Positions 35,358 to 48,200 of a DNA stretch of 64,000 nucleotides are shown here, piece after piece. Each line of letters begins with the position of its first letter. Within the stretch, counting starts at the first letter, position 1. Location: positions 30,902,001-30,966,000 of the forward strand of contig CM065388.1 of the NCBI GenBank assembly GCA_033060915.1, in the 5' to 3' direction. A model generated the notes under the pieces. The model was not told the origin of the DNA. It was given only the letters and a program-made list of their open reading frames with translations, and ran no database searches. The position numbers were made by a program, and so were the translations under genes. The stretch comes from Euryodendron excelsum. Its lineage: Eukaryota; Streptophyta; Magnoliopsida; Ericales; Pentaphylacaceae.

Positions 35358-36303
35358 TGTGGCACCCCGATTTTCACCCTACAAGTCTCCGCAACTTGGG
35401 GCACAAAAGCACGATACTTTCTCATATTAAAAACTTATCCTAAGAAAGACAAGTGCGACAGGGTTTGAACTTGAAATTTAATTAATTAATGGCTTTATTG
35501 AAAAACATTGGGAGTTGTCACCTAACTTTGGTAAAGGTGTATTAGGTCACCTAAAACTAAGTAAAGCCCAAATACTAAACTTATGATTTTTTAAAAGAGT
35601 TTTGAAAAACTTCCTCAAGAGAGGGTTTTGGGAAAACAGTTTGGTTACAACATTTGGAGAATGTTTAAGCCCTTTTGAAAATGTGACTCTGGTTTTGGTC
35701 TTTGAAATAGAGATCTCTGGTTCGGGGGTTGGTTACGTGTAGAGAAGATGACTTAAGACTATCACCCTACCCCGCCCTTACGGTACCTACATGTCTATTT
35801 ACCCTGGATTTGACTCACTTGAATCTTTAGTTCCTAAATGTCCAGTTGTGTTCGCCTTGAAAAGATTTCGAAAGGATTTTGTCATCACTTTTGAGAACAA
35901 TGATGCATGATGCAATTTGAAAAAGGAGTTTGGGCAAAAGTTGAGATTCGAATTTGAAAAGGGGTATTTGAGTCTGAAAAGTGGTTATGACAGCATTTAT
36001 GAAGGTTGCCTATGTATCTCAATTGACGAGAATCAGGTTAGTCGTAGTTTGAACTAATGTCCGATTGAAAAGAGACTTGTGGGAGTCTTGGAATGTTTTG
36101 AAACTTGAACAAAAAGCGAGTTTTGAAAATTTTGAAATTTTGATTTGGGATTTGAAAGTGGGACTTCGATTTGGAAAAGGTCTTGTGAACTTGTGCCAAA
36201 AAGGTTTTTGGAAATTACTTTTTGTGTACCTTATGGAGGTATATTTATTTTTCATTGCCCTAGAGAGGTTAGTTATGTAAGAGCTAAACTCCTTCAAAGC
36301 CAT
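35358..36303 (-). repeat. 5' LTR fragment of element D
   Basis: TGTGGCACCCCGATTTT at 35358 matches the diverged LTR end; the following 0.75 kb is colinear with the first part of the other LTRs (GTCACCTAA, CCCTACCCCGCCCT, TACCTACATGTC, GAAGGTTGCCTA). It is broken off at 36303 by the LTR starting at 36304. Confidence 0.7.
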
Positions 36304-39300
36304 TGTAAGCACCCTAATTTTGCCCGCCCAGCAATCTCCAGCCTGACCGATCTCACTTTCACATATCATATGCACATTTAGACTCTAACCTGCCCTTTAA
36401 ACTCCAATTTAGTCCACTGGTCGCTTCCCGGGCCCTAGGGCCCACTTAAAGCTAAATGACCATTTTGGCCCCTAGGCATCCAATTGCTTATAGGAACCAC
36501 CCCAGCTTTGGATATCAAACCGGTGGCTTTCTATGGATGTTTCTATTAGTATTCCCAACCTTCCGATGCATTTCTGGATCATTCCAAATCAAATTCGGCA
36601 AACTCGGTGCAAAAATGACCGTTTTGTCCCTAGTGGGCCGGTCGTCTTTTCCAACCACATCGGCTCTGGGTATCAAAACGACACTCCATTGGAGCACTCT
36701 AGATAGTGTTTCCAACCTTCAGGTTCACTCATGGATTATTTTGAGTCCATTCTAGTGGTTTTTCAATCTAGTTGACCGTTTTACTCCTAATAGCCCGGTC
36801 GACAAATCCGACATTGTCTTTTCAGTCCATTACCCCTGGGACATTATTTCAAGAGTTTCTACCCATTTTCGGCGTTCCAGACCATTCTCAGCCTTCCGAA
36901 ACATTTTTGAACCTTCAAGAGTCAATGCTAGTGGAGTCAGGCTAAAAAATGCATAATAGTCACTAGGACGGCGCCCAAATCATCTGTCTTGCATATCAAG
37001 GGTCGAAGATATGTTTCTTGCCGCCTTAAAAGGTTTCCTAAGTGGCTGGCACCACTAGCAGTGGCTCCAAGCCAAAAAATGACCTAGCGCCAGTGATTTT
37101 TTAGCCTAGCGCCACTGCAACAAGCGCTAGGTCATTCTTTGGTCCATAAATACAGAGCCTCTTCCCTATATGAAAAAGGTCAGTAATCTAACTCTAGAAA
37201 CGTTGTCTCTTGATATATAGACCTCGAACTCTCTCCAAATCCTAGTTTTTTTAAGCTTTTTCAAACTCTAGCTCCTATACACTTTAACCCTAGCATACAT
37301 ACACTCAATACACGCTTATATGAGCCTCCAAGCTGACCATTGAAGACTCAAGGTGTTGCAATCTCAAAGCTCTCGAAGATGAAAGTGAAGTAAAGCAAGT
37401 AAAGCAAGCAAACTGAAAAAGACACAAGGTTGGTTTTCTATTTATGTTTATGCGATTCCCCCCTTCTCTTTTCTCTCTCTTAACCCACTTGGGTTTTTTT
37501 CTATTTTAATCCCCGATCTTCTTCCCCCCTTTTCTTGCGTGCTTTAAACAAAGGTCTTCTTGGTTCATGTGTAGGAAGAATAGTTGAAAGTTACCGTGTC
37601 AGGGGTTTTCCTCTAATTAAACCTTAGACCATGTGGATTTGGCCCCATTGATTATGTGGTGAAGTCTAAACCTTGTATGTTCACGACTCTACTTGCATTG
37701 TGCATATCATACTCATATATTTTTTCAAAATCGTTTTCAAACTTGTTTTCAAAACTTGCATACAAAATCTTTTTCAAAATTTGCATTAAATCTTTTTTTT
37801 CCAAACTTGTTTTCAAAATCACAATCCTAAGATGATTCTAGTCGTTCCATGGTTAGGGTTGTTTTAGGAATGTGTTACATGAGTTTTGGGTGTAAACCCT
37901 AAAATTCTTTTTGTCAAAATCACAATCCTAAGGTGATTCTAGCCCTTTCATAGTTAGAGTTGCTTTGGAAAAGTGTTATATTTTCAAATTTTTGTTGTTT
38001 TCAAAACCACAATTCTAGAATAGTTCTAATCTTCCTACGGTTAGAGTCATTTTAGGAAAGTGAGATATTTTAGAGATTTGTAAAAGTCCATATTCCATTC
38101 TCTTTCCAAATTACTTTTAAATCTCCTTTCCAAAATTCTTTTCAAGTTTACTTTCTAAATATTGTTTTAAAAAATCTCCTTCCTAAAAACTTTCTGTCCA
38201 AAAGTTTTATTTTCCAAAACCTCTTTTTTTAAATCCTCTCCAAAAATCTCTTTTCAAATCTACTCAAATTTATTTCTTAAAAACTCTCTTCAAAAGCTTT
38301 CTTCCCAAAAACTCTCCCAAAGCTTTCCTTTCAAAAACTCATTTTCTTAGAGTTCAAGCCAAGCCCCAGAGCTAATGATTAGGAAACCGTAATTTTCACT
38401 TTCCTTTGCCACATCCAATCATAGCTTTCCAAAATTCTATTTTTCTACATCAAACTCTTAGGTTTCCTAAACCCTTTTTTCATGTCAAATCATATTTTCT
38501 AAATCTAAGTTTTTCAAATCTCATCCTTTCCAATTCCATGCCAAATCTAGTCTTCCAACTTAGGAAATCAAATCTTTCTTAAGTCAATCCTTTCCTAATT
38601 CTAAACTTTCCTAATGTCAAACCTTTCTAAATTTCAAACTTTCCAATCTTTCTAAATTTGAACCTTTCCTAATTTCTAAGCTTTCTAAATCTTTCTTGAA
38701 TCAAACTTTTCAAATTCTACATCTTTCTTAGATTGAAATATTTCCAAAACCAAAACTTTCCTAATTTCAAAACTTTCTAAATTCAAAACCTTCTTAAGTT
38801 AAAACTTTCTAAATCCAAAACTTTCCTAATTTGGCGCTTTCCTAAAATGAAACTTTCCTAAGTTCAATCTTTTCAAAATTCTAAAGCTTTCCAAAGTCCA
38901 ATCTTTCCTAAACTTTAACTTCTCTAAATCCATTCCAAATCAAATTCTTTTCAAATCAAATCTCCTTTCAAATCAAACTCTTTTCTAATCTAACCTGTTC
39001 AAATCAACTTTTCAAAAACCTTAAAGTGTCTATTTTTAGTTAAACTCTGATCTGAATTATGACTGACCTGATTCCCAAAAAGAGATACGTAGAAAACCCT
39101 CATGGGTACGGTCATAACGTTTTTCAAGTTTCTAATTCCATGATCTATTTTAAGTTTTTAATTTAAAAATCTATTTTCAAATCTCTGTTTCCAATTTCTA
39201 GAACTCTCTTTCGAAAATCAAATCTATCTTTTCTAAAACCTTCTTTCCAATTTCAAAATCAAATAATCTTTTCAAGCCTATTATCCAACTTCAAACCTTT

Positions 39301-39826
39301 TCTTCAATGTTTATTTTCTAAATCAAATCAAATTCTTACACTTATATATCATGCATCATATCAAATTTCTTTTAAAAAAATTTTCAAAAGTAGATAGTTT
39401 GGGACATATATTTATCAAAGATTCTGAATGAGTGAACCTAGGGTGAAAAGATATGTAGGTATCGCAAGGACGGGGTAGGGTGATGGCTTAGTGCGTCTTC
39501 CCTACACATAACCAACCTCTGAACCTAGATCACTATTTTCAAAGACCAAAATGGTGTTATTTTCAAAAAAGGGCTAAAATATTTTCACAGGCTGCCAAAC
39601 AACTTATTTTCTTAAAAACCCTCTCTTGAAAAAGTTTTCAAAACCTTTTCAAAAACCCTAAGTGTGTATTCTTTGAATTTTGCTTAGTTTTAGGTGACCT
39701 AACTCACCTTAATCAAGCTAGGTGGCGACTCCAAATCTTTTTCAATAGCTCTTATTCAAAATCAATTTAAAATTCAAACCTAGTTGCACTCACGCTTCTA
39801 AGAGGATGAGTTCTAACGAGATAGTA
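36304..39826 (+). repeat. Truncated, diverged LTR inserted in the LTR of D
   Basis: Starts TGTAAGCACCCTAATTTTG at 36304 and follows the LTR order: U3 words (36420-36960), CATAAATA box at 37145-37152, C-rich run near 37523, G-poor tract (about 38080-39400), conserved hairpin block and TGGCGACTCC at 39723-39732. It stops near 39826, about 60 bp before the expected GCGACA end. It is shorter (3.5 kb) because it lacks the 81-bp minisatellite and parts of the repeats. Confidence 0.75.
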
Positions 39827-39926
39827 TCACGCCTAGATTTTTCACACTCGAGGAATACACACACAAGCTGGAAAAACACTGTACTCTCTAGTTAGAACTC
39901 ACCCTCCTAGAAGAATAAGTGCGACT
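39827..39926 (-). repeat. Inverted LTR end fragment
   Basis: About 100 bp in the opposite orientation to the LTR it touches: TCACGCCTAGATTTTTC, CACTCGAGGAATAC, CACCCTCCTAGAAGAATA, AGTGCGAC. It repeats as an inverted copy the sequence just left of it (39780-39825). Confidence 0.65.
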
Positions 39927-39964
39927 TTTGGAAAGAGTTTTAAATATGGACTCTCTAGTTAATT

Positions 39965-40250
39965 AATCTTTGGTCCTGCCTAAATTTGACAAGTTGGCAC
40001 AAGAACATCCAACCTCTACAAAAAAAAATTAAGTGTTCTATACTTAGTTCTGCCTAAGTATGGCAGGCCGACTCAAGAATGACTAAACTTACAAAAACTA
40101 AGTGTTCTACGCTTAGTTCTACCTAAATCTGGTAGGACGACCCAAGAACAGCCAAACTTATAAAAAGCTAAGTGTCCTACACTTAGTCCTACCTACATTT
40201 GGCAAGATGGCCTAGGAAAGGCTGAATTTATGAAAGTACTCAAGTATAAA
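39965..40250. repeat. 70-bp tandem repeat, four units
   Basis: CTTAGTTCTGCCTAA..GG..GG..GACTCAAGAA..AAACTTA..AAACTAAGTG units at 39969, 40043, 40112 and 40182 (spacing 74, 69, 70). Confidence 0.75.
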
Positions 40251-40369
40251 AGGTATTAAATCGAGCAACAATGGAGTAGAAAAGAAGTTCATTTTAAATT
40301 CAGAGAAGCTTTTTATAATGAGGTTGCCCAAAAATTGCAAAAGAGTTAAAAATAGGAAAGTAAAGTGCC

Positions 40370-40942
40370 CTAAATCTGAGGGGTAGGATCAGCAAAGAGA
40401 ACAGAGGAGGCAGGGACCACTTCAGTCGTTGCATTAGTGATCTCAACGACCTCTGAAGTTGGGGGGGCAATATTTGTGTCAACAACTTTAGTGACATTGG
40501 CTTGCCTAGTCTGAGAGGGAGTCACCTCAGTATCTACAGGGATAATTTAATCTAGAAGCAGCCAAGGGATGTCCTTCTAGAGTGGCGAGGTCAATGTGAC
40601 CTTCATTTTGGTGATGGAAGTCACCCAACCGTCCTTCAAGATCTACTTCATTATCCCAAGGATTTGTTGAGTTTAATCATCTCTAGCTTTCTTGAAGCCT
40701 TCCTTAAAACTCATCTCCTTCAGAGAGAAGAGCTCGGCCTTCATCTTTTCCATCTCCTCCTTCGCCTTTGTGGCATGATCATGGCCAGATATAACCCTTG
40801 TTCCCCGAGCTAGGCCAAACAAGGCACAAGGGTTGAGGGACAATTGTGGGCCAAATAAATCAGCAAGCCCAATGGATAAATATGCCAAGCCCGATCTAAA
40901 GAGGGTAGGCCTGACAAGGTGAAGTGAGCCTAAAGGGTTCAT
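40370..40942 (-). pseudogene. Broken coiled-coil reading frame, probably transposon-derived
   Basis: One minus-strand frame reads through about four stops. It contains KAKEEMEKMKAELFSLKEMS, FKEGFKKARDD, then ILKDGWVTSITKM and a Thr/Val/Pro-rich end. A charged coil followed by an F-K-D-G-W-type segment is common in the C-terminal part of plant transposon/gag-like proteins, but I cannot name the family. Confidence 0.3.
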
Positions 40943-41281
40943 CAGACAGGTCCAATAGGAAAGAGTCCCAAGCTGACTTGGACTATGACACTTAAAGATA
41001 AGTCCAAATCTATCGTAAACTGACCTAAAAATGATTGAATCCTAATAAGAGCATGAACACCATTCCTAGAAGAAATGGGGCCTCCAAAGCTTATAAATAC
41101 ACAATGCCACTAAGAACCAAGGTAGGTTCACTGGAGCTAGAGTATAGTATTTTTGTTCAATTCATTGAGATTAAGCATGCCTAACTTAATCATTGGAGTA
41201 CCATCAACACAAAGAGGGTTGACGCATTCTCACTACTCGTAATTCTTGTAGATTGCTTGAAGCTCGTCAAGTTGGTTTACG
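40943..41281 (+). other. Probable remnant of an older LTR
   Basis: Non-coding. It has a TATA-like CTTATAAATACAC (about 41089-41102), then GCCTAACTTAATCATTGGAGT, a phrase resembling the transcribed end of plant Ty3/Gypsy LTRs (CCTGACTTGAGCGTCGGAGT type). The chromovirus inserted at its right end. Low confidence. Confidence 0.3.
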
Positions 41282-41286
41282 GAGTG
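41282..41286. repeat. Target site duplication of the chromovirus, left copy
   Basis: CGGAG before TGTCACGAGC (41287); perfect partner at 56506-56510. Confidence 0.9.
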
Positions 41287-41954
41287 TCACGAGCTGCACT
41301 TCAAGACTGGGCCCATGCCCTCATTTTCCAGTCTCGTGCCAACTCTATTATATCTATACATATTGTATAGAGTCTAGAGATGTAGGTTTGGTGTCAGATG
41401 GACATAAAGATTTTTCCTTGTGAAGGTGTGCGGCATCCAAGTTGGTCGTGTCCTAGCCCTATTGAGGAGAGGTGTTGTAATTTTTACAAAGGGCTAGAAA
41501 ATTAGTTTAGGGTCATATATTGATGTATGTAAAAGGGTTTTGTGAAATTCCATGCAAATATTTTTATAGACCGATTATGACTCCTCGAGGGGGTGTCATG
41601 TTTCATTATATCAATTTAAAAATGGCTCAAAAAATGTATATAGGGGAATATAGTAAGGTGAATCCAAATCTCTAGCTTGTTGGTTGTTGGCTAACTAAAC
41701 TCCCTACCTAATTGTAGTCTGGAATTGTTTTGTATATGCAATAAAAGTGATCTTATTGCCTACAAATTGAGTGTCATTTTCCTCGATTATTTCTTTAAAC
41801 GTTCTTAGCTTGTTGCTTCCAATTTGCTCATTTGTGTACCTTTGGGTGTGTGTGTTAGCTTAACTTGCGAGGTGCCCATTGGCTGACATGCTTGGTGCTG
41901 CCCACGACAAGTGTCACACGGCCAAATTCACTTGAAAAGTGTCAGACCGTGACA
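41287..41954 (+). repeat. 5' LTR of the chromovirus (668 bp)
   Basis: TGTCACGAGCTGCACTTCAA to GTCAGACCGTGACA. Contains GTATATAGGGGA (about 41635), a possible TATA box, and AATAAAAG (about 41740), a possible poly(A) signal. Confidence 0.9.
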
Positions 41955-41956
41955 TT

Positions 41957-41968
41957 TGGTATCAGAGC
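41957..41968 (+). promoter_or_regulatory. Primer-binding site, initiator-Met tRNA
   Basis: TGGTATCAGAGC two bases after the LTR end, the standard PBS complementary to plant initiator tRNA-Met. Confidence 0.95.
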
Positions 41969-41997
41969 ATAGTGGTTGCTTGAAGGATCCGGGAACC

Positions 41998-42033
41998 ATG
42001 CCTCCAAAGAAGTTAGCACAAGACCGTCTTAAC
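41998..42033 (+). pseudogene. gag: gag start of the chromovirus
   Basis: ATG at 41998 opens MPPKKLAQDRLN, a typical chromovirus gag start. It is cut after 12 codons by the solo LTR at 42034; the frame resumes at 46418 once the duplication is discounted. Confidence 0.75.
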
Positions 42034-45000
42034 TGTAAACACCGCATTTTTGCCCGCTTGGCAGTCTTCGGTCTATCCAGACTTGAGTTCAAGTCAATAT
42101 GGACATATTCCAATTTGCCAAACCTAATCTAGTCAATCCATCGCTTCGCGGGCCTACCAGGCCCAAATAGAAGCAAAATGACTAAAATGCCCTTATAGGC
42201 ATTGTTCGGTCCAATTCCAGTGGGCGTGTCTTCTTAAAGACGGTAAGTCCCCTTTTCTAGTCCAGTTCTAGTTCAAATCCAATTTCAATTAAATTTGGCA
42301 CACTCGAGAAAGTTGATTTCTTGAGATGGTAAGTCCATTTTGTTCGACACAATTTTCAAAGAAATTTTTTTGGAACGGTAAGTCCCTTCAAACCCGTCGA
42401 CCGGGACGAGACCCTAAGTCCTTGAGATGGTAGAACGGTCCACCTTTGGCACCTGCTAACCCGCCAATGAAGAAATATCTGTTTTGGCACACCTTTCGAG
42501 AAAGTTGATTCTTCAGGCGCTAAGTCCATCTAGCAGCTTCCTCGAGATCAGGCAGTATTAGGATTGGTTACGAACCGTCGAGTAGCGGAAGTACTAGTAA
42601 ACTTCACAACCATCAAAGTGGCGGAAACACTCGTAAACAGGTCGATATAGGGAATTGCCAAAAAACTCTTGTATCACGGGACTGCTGTTAGAGTGACGGA
42701 AACACTTAAAATCCAAGTCAACACCAGTGCCTGCTAGCCCACTCCAATGAAAAATGACCAAACTGCCCCTAAGGCCATTTTCTATCACGTTTCTTGAGAA
42801 ACTACCTAAGTCCTTAGAACGGTAAGTCCACCCTTCTAAAATTGTCCCAGAGACGATCCAGCATGATTAGGTGCCTTCCAATTAGTTTCGGGCCAATTCC
42901 AAGACTCTTCGGTCAAAATGATCATTTTGCCCCTAAGCATCCGAGTGCCCCAAGAACCACACCAGCTCTAGGTATCAAATCGGTAATCTCCTAGGGATAC
43001 TTTTGATAGTATCCCCGGCCTTCCTATGCATTTTTAGATCATTCTGAGTCAGTTTCGGCAAACCCGGTGCAAAATTACCGTTTTGTCCTTGGCGGGCCAG
43101 TCGCCTCTTCCAACCACACCAACTCTGGGTATCAAACCGATAACCTCCTGGGACATTCTAAGTAATGTTTTCAAACATCGAGTCTTCTTGTAGGACATTC
43201 CGAGTTCATCCCAGTAGTTTTCTGATCTAGTTGATCGTTTTGCCCATAATAGCCCAGTCAACCCTTCAAACACATCCAGCCATCATCTTTCAAGGTCTAC
43301 TACCTCCAGGACTCTATTCTAAGGGTTCTTGTCCCTTTCCGGCTCTCCGGGCCATTCCTGGTCCTTTAAATCATTCCTGAACCTCTCTGAGTCACTTCTA
43401 GTGAAGCCAGGCTAAATATTACATGGTAGTCACTAGAATAGGTGCCCAAATCTTCTGAAGAGACATTGCTTGCCAACCTTAAACGATTCCTAATTGGCTG
43501 ACACCACTAGTAGTGGCACCAAGCCAAAATTTGGCCTAGCGCCACTCCTAGTGGTGCCAATGCATTCTTTTGCCTGGCGCCATTGGAACAGGCACTAGGT
43601 TAGTCCTCAGTCTATAAATACATAACCTCCTTCAGTGTGAAAAGGGTCTGCAAACTCAGTCTGAAAACTCTCCTCTTCGATATACAGTGCTCGAATCCTC
43701 CCCAAACTCTAGTTCTCTTTAGGTTTTCCAAACCCTAGCCTTTATACACTAAACCCTAGCCTCCATATACTCAGATACACTCATAAACACACATCTACTA
43801 GTCTCCAAAGCCTCCATTGAAGACTGGAAGAGCTACAATTCTGAAGCTCCTGAAGATTGAAGACAAGCTCTCAAAGACTAACGCAAGGCGAAGTAAGGAC
43901 CGAAGTAATGCGAGCAAGCAAAACAAAGCAAATAAAGAAGACACAAGGTAGGCTATCTATTTACGTTTATGCAACTTTCCCCCTCTCTCTTCTCTCTCTG
44001 AACCCACTTGGGTTTTCTTCTATTTTAGTCCTCTATCTTCTCCCCCCCTCCTTTCTTGCATGCTTGAAACAAGGGACTTCCTGGTCTATGTGTAAGACTA
44101 GGCTATTAAAGGTCACCGTGTCGGGGGCTTTCTTTTAGTCTAACCAGACACCACATGGGTTCGGCCCCCCTGATTATGTGGTGAAGCTTTAACATTGTAT
44201 GTTCACGATCCCAACTAACATTATGCATATCATGATCATGCATTCTTCCAAAGTTTGTTTTTAAACTTGTTTTCAAAACTTGCATCAAAATCGTTTTCAA
44301 AACTTGCATTAAAATTTTCTTCTTCAAAACTTGTTTTCAAAATCACAATCCTAAGGTGATTCTAACCTTTCCATGGCTAGGGTTGCTTTTGGAAAGTGTT
44401 ATATTTAAAGTGAACAATATGGTCCATATTTTCAAAATCCTTGTTGCTTTCAAAACCACTATCTTAGAATGGTTCTACCTTTCCTATGGTTAGATTAGTT
44501 TTAGGAAAGTGAGATATTTTTATGCACTCTTTAAAAACTCTCTTTTCAGATCTCTCTTTCTAAAAATCTCTATTTCAATACACTTTCTGAAAACTCCCTC
44601 CAATCTCCTTTCGAAAATTGCTTTCTAAAAACTCCCTCCAAAAATCTCTTTTCTAAAACTCTCCTCAAGTGTACTTTCTAAAAACACCTTCCTAAGATTT
44701 CTTACCAAAAATCATCCTTTCTAAAAATTCACTTTCCAAAATCTCTTTCCTTAGAGTCTAAGTCAAACCTTAGAGCTTTGGTTAGGAAACCCTAATTTTC
44801 TTTCCTAAAACACGATTTTCAATCTTGCCTTAAAACCTAGGTTTCCAAAAACCTCCTTTTTACATCAAAAAATCAATTTCCAAAACTTATTTTATATATC
44901 AAATCATAGACTTCCAAATCTAGGATTTCTAAAACTTTCCCTTCTAATTCCATGTCAAATACAATCTCCCACTTAGGAAACTAGATTCAATCTTCTATTT

Positions 45001-46412
45001 TTGAAAACGAAATCAAACCATCTCCTTTTTGGAAATAAAAATAAAATATTTCTTAACTCAATCCTTTCCTAATTCTAAACTTTCCTAATGTTAAATTTTT
45101 CCAATTTCCAACTTTTTAATTTTCAAATCTTTCTAAAACTCAAACTTTGAATCTTTCTAAAATTCTAAACTTTCTAAATTTCAAATCTTTCCAAATCTAA
45201 AACTTTCTTAAGTTGAAGCTTTCCAAATTCGAATCTTTCTTAAATTAAAACTTTCTAAATTCAAAACTTTCTTAGGTCCTAGCTTTCTAAATTCGAAACT
45301 TCCTTAAGTTAAAACTTTCTAAATTCAAAAATCTATCCAAAATCTAGATCTTTCTTAAACCTAACTTTCCAAATTCGAACATTTCCAAAGTCAAATTTTT
45401 CTTAAAAAGCAAAACTTTCCTGAATTTCAAACATTCCTAAATTTAAAACTTTCCTAAGATGTACCTTTCTTAATTCACAGCTTTCCTAATTTGAAACTTT
45501 CCTAAAGCAAAACCTTTCCAATTTCAAAACCTTTCCTATTTTAAAACTTTCCTAAAATGGAACCTCCCTAATTCGAATCTTTCCAAAAACCAATCTTTTC
45601 TAGTCTTCCGATCCAAATTCCAATTCAATTTTTTTTTCTAATCAAAATCTTTCATTTTCAATCGGACTCTGGTTCGAACTACGATTAACTTGATTCCTCA
45701 AAAAGGATACCTAGGCTACCCTCATGGGTGCAGTCATAACTTTTTTTCAATTCTCTATTTTCAATTTTCTAAAATTTTCTTTCCAAAATCAAATCAAGTC
45801 TTTTCTCAAATCTCTTTTCAATTCAAATTTTCTTTTCAAATCTCTTTTCAAAAATCAAGTCTTATTTCTGCACTTGCATATCATACATCATGTCAACTAT
45901 CTTCTCAAAATTCTTTTCTACAGTGGATATGATTGGACATCTATTAATCGAAGGTTCTAATAGGTGAACTGGGGTGAACAGATATATAGGTACTGCAAGG
46001 GTGGGGTAGGGTGATGGCTTAGTATGTCTTCCCCACACGTAACCAACCCCCAAACTTAGGATCACTATTTTCGAGAGACCAATGAACTTATTTTCAAAAA
46101 GGGCTTATATTTTTTCTAAAGGTTGCCAAATAACCTATTTTCTTAAAAAACCCTCTCTTGAAGATGTTTTTCAAAATTATTTTTTAAAAACCCTATGTGT
46201 AATATTCATATTACGATTAGTTTTTAGGTGACCTAACTCACCTTAATCAAGTTAGGTGGCGACTCCAAATCTTTTTCCAAAAAATGTTATTCAAAACCAA
46301 TTTCCAATTCAAACATAATCGCACTCATTCTTCTTGGTGGATGAGTTCTAATGAGAGAGTACTGTGTTTTTATCACTTGTCTTTTTCTGGTGCAAAAAAT
46401 CGGGACACGACA
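42034..46412 (+). mobile_element. Solo LTR of the giant-LTR family in chromovirus gag (4379 bp)
   Basis: TGTAAACACCGCATTTTTGC to GGGACACGACA. Flanks are TTAAC (42029-42033) and TTGAC (46413-46417), a 5-bp duplication with one A/G change. TATAAATA at 43613-43620, G-poor tract about 44520-45900, hairpin block near 46227-46245, PBS-like 10-mer 46257-46266. No internal region, so it is the product of LTR-LTR recombination. It lacks most of the 81-bp minisatellite. Confidence 0.85.
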
Positions 46413-47468
46413 TTGACGAGATAGAGGTGGAAATAGAAAGGTTAAGACGTGAGACGGCAGAAAGCTTGGCCAGGCTCAGTGATCGCCTAGACCTTATGAA
46501 TGTAAGCACGGCAACTGAGACACCACGGCTAGTGCCACCATTAGCGGGCTTGCCGATATAGAAGAGCTTCGGGATGAGATAAAAGAGTTGAGAGGCGAGT
46601 TGGATGAGATCAACACCAAGCTAAACTTGCTAATGCGGGCAGTCAGTAACTTGGCCCCTCACACCTCAATCTTTAACATGGCAAAGCTATGCATTCTAGA
46701 ACCCCGTGCCTACGGCGGAGCACGGGATGCCAAAGAGTTAAAGAACTATCTCTTTGACATGGATCAATATTTCAAGGCCATCAAGGCCAACTCGAAAGAG
46801 ACTAAGGTCACCATGGCTACAATGTACTTGAGCAGTGATGCTAAACTATGGTGGCACAAAAGCATGAAGAAATCCTACAGGGCCGTTGCACCATTGACAT
46901 GTGGGAAGACTTAAAGAGGGAATTGAAGGCCCAATTCTTCCCCGAGAATGTAGAGTACATCGCTTGGCACAAGCTTAGAGATTTAAAGCATACGGGCACT
47001 GTGAGGGAATATGTTAAACAATTCTTTGGCCTAATGTTGGACATTCGGGACATGTCAGAGAAGGAGAAAATGTACTATTTCTTGGAAGGGTTAAAGCCTT
47101 TGGAGCATGCCAAGCTCCAAAGGCAACGATTGCAGGACTTGGCATCTACCCAGTCCGCAGCTGAGCGCTTGAATGACTACACCTCCGAAACCTCGTCCTC
47201 CTCCTCGAACAAGAAGATTGATTCATTGAGTGGGTTAGGTGGAGGCGGTGGAAAGTTTGTCAAGGCCAACAAAGGACAACGTGGGGGAGGCGACAGGGGA
47301 TCTTCTTCCTCCAAGTTCCAACCAAAGTCCTGGGCGCGCATCATGGTAGGAGACAAGTCCCAATTCATAAAATGTTTCTTATGTAACGGTCCCCATAGGG
47401 TATCGGAGTGCCCCCATAGACAAGTATTAAATGCCTTACAAGCTTCTTTGTCTAGTGGTGATGAGTAG
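46413..47468 (+). pseudogene. gag: gag of the chromovirus, main part
   Basis: Capsid and nucleocapsid gene. A coiled-coil start (EVEIERLRRETAESLARL) is followed, after a frameshift near 46555, by the capsid segment (LEPRAYGGARDAKELKNYLF, TMYLSSDAKLWW) and, after a second frameshift near 46855, by a further capsid part (CTIDMWEDLKRELKAQFFPE, LRDLKHTGTVREYV), a Ser/Gly-rich linker and the zinc knuckle C-x2-C-x3-H-x4-C at 47373-47411. A TAG at 47466 ends it; the frame goes on into the protease, so this stop may be a mutation in an originally continuous gag-pol frame. Confidence 0.85.
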
Positions 47469-48200
47469 GAACAGGACGAAGAAGAGGAAGCTGAAAGAGC
47501 CCCCTGGATGGGTGCCATGCGCTTGCTTAATGTTTTAAAGAAGCAAGCCGAAACAAAGAAGGCCTTGCCCAAAGGCCTAATGTTCGTGGATGTTTGCATC
47601 AATGGCAAGTTGACCAGGGCCATGATTGACACCGGTGCCACTCACAATTTCGTGTTAGACACGAAGGCAACACTCTTGGGCCTAAAGCTAGACAAGGACC
47701 CAAGCAAGATGAAAGCTAAGAACTCAGTAGCTCGGCCCATCTAGGGAGTAGCCAAATCGGTACTAGTAAAGTTACAAAATTATGAAGGGCATGCCAACTT
47801 CACTGTTGTTCCTATGGATGATTTCCAAGTGATTTTGGGCATAGGGTTTCTGCGGGACACCAAGGCCATTACAATACTCTTTGCTAGCTCATTGTGATTG
47901 ATTAGAGAGGACCCCTGCCTTGTTCTCACTGTGGCTCAATCCTCCAAAGACAAGTTTCTCTTGGCGATACAACTTAAGAAGGGGATACAACTTAAGAAGG
48001 GGGTGAAGCACAGTGAACCAACATTTGTGGTAACTTTGTCGGTGAATAAGGAAATGGAACAAAGACCTATGCTGGCAGCTATCAAAAGGGTTTTAAGTGA
48101 ATTTTTTGATGTGATGCCCAAAGAACTGCCTAAAGCACTACCTCCACGGTGCCCGATGGATCATGAAATGAAGTTGTTGCCAGGGGTAAAGCCTCCTGCT
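47469..48200 (+). pseudogene. pro: Protease region of the chromovirus
   Basis: Retropepsin. The active-site motif D-T-G-A is at 47628-47639 (context RAMIDTGATHNFV); the downstream hydrophobic G-I-G-F-L segment near 47835 fits the flap-to-C-terminal region. Same frame as the end of gag. Stops at 47742 (TAG) and near 47895 (TGA). An 18-bp unit is duplicated in tandem at 47968-48003 and adds six codons. The end (MLLPGVKPPA-type segment before reverse transcriptase) is cut at 48201 by a solo LTR. Confidence 0.85.
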
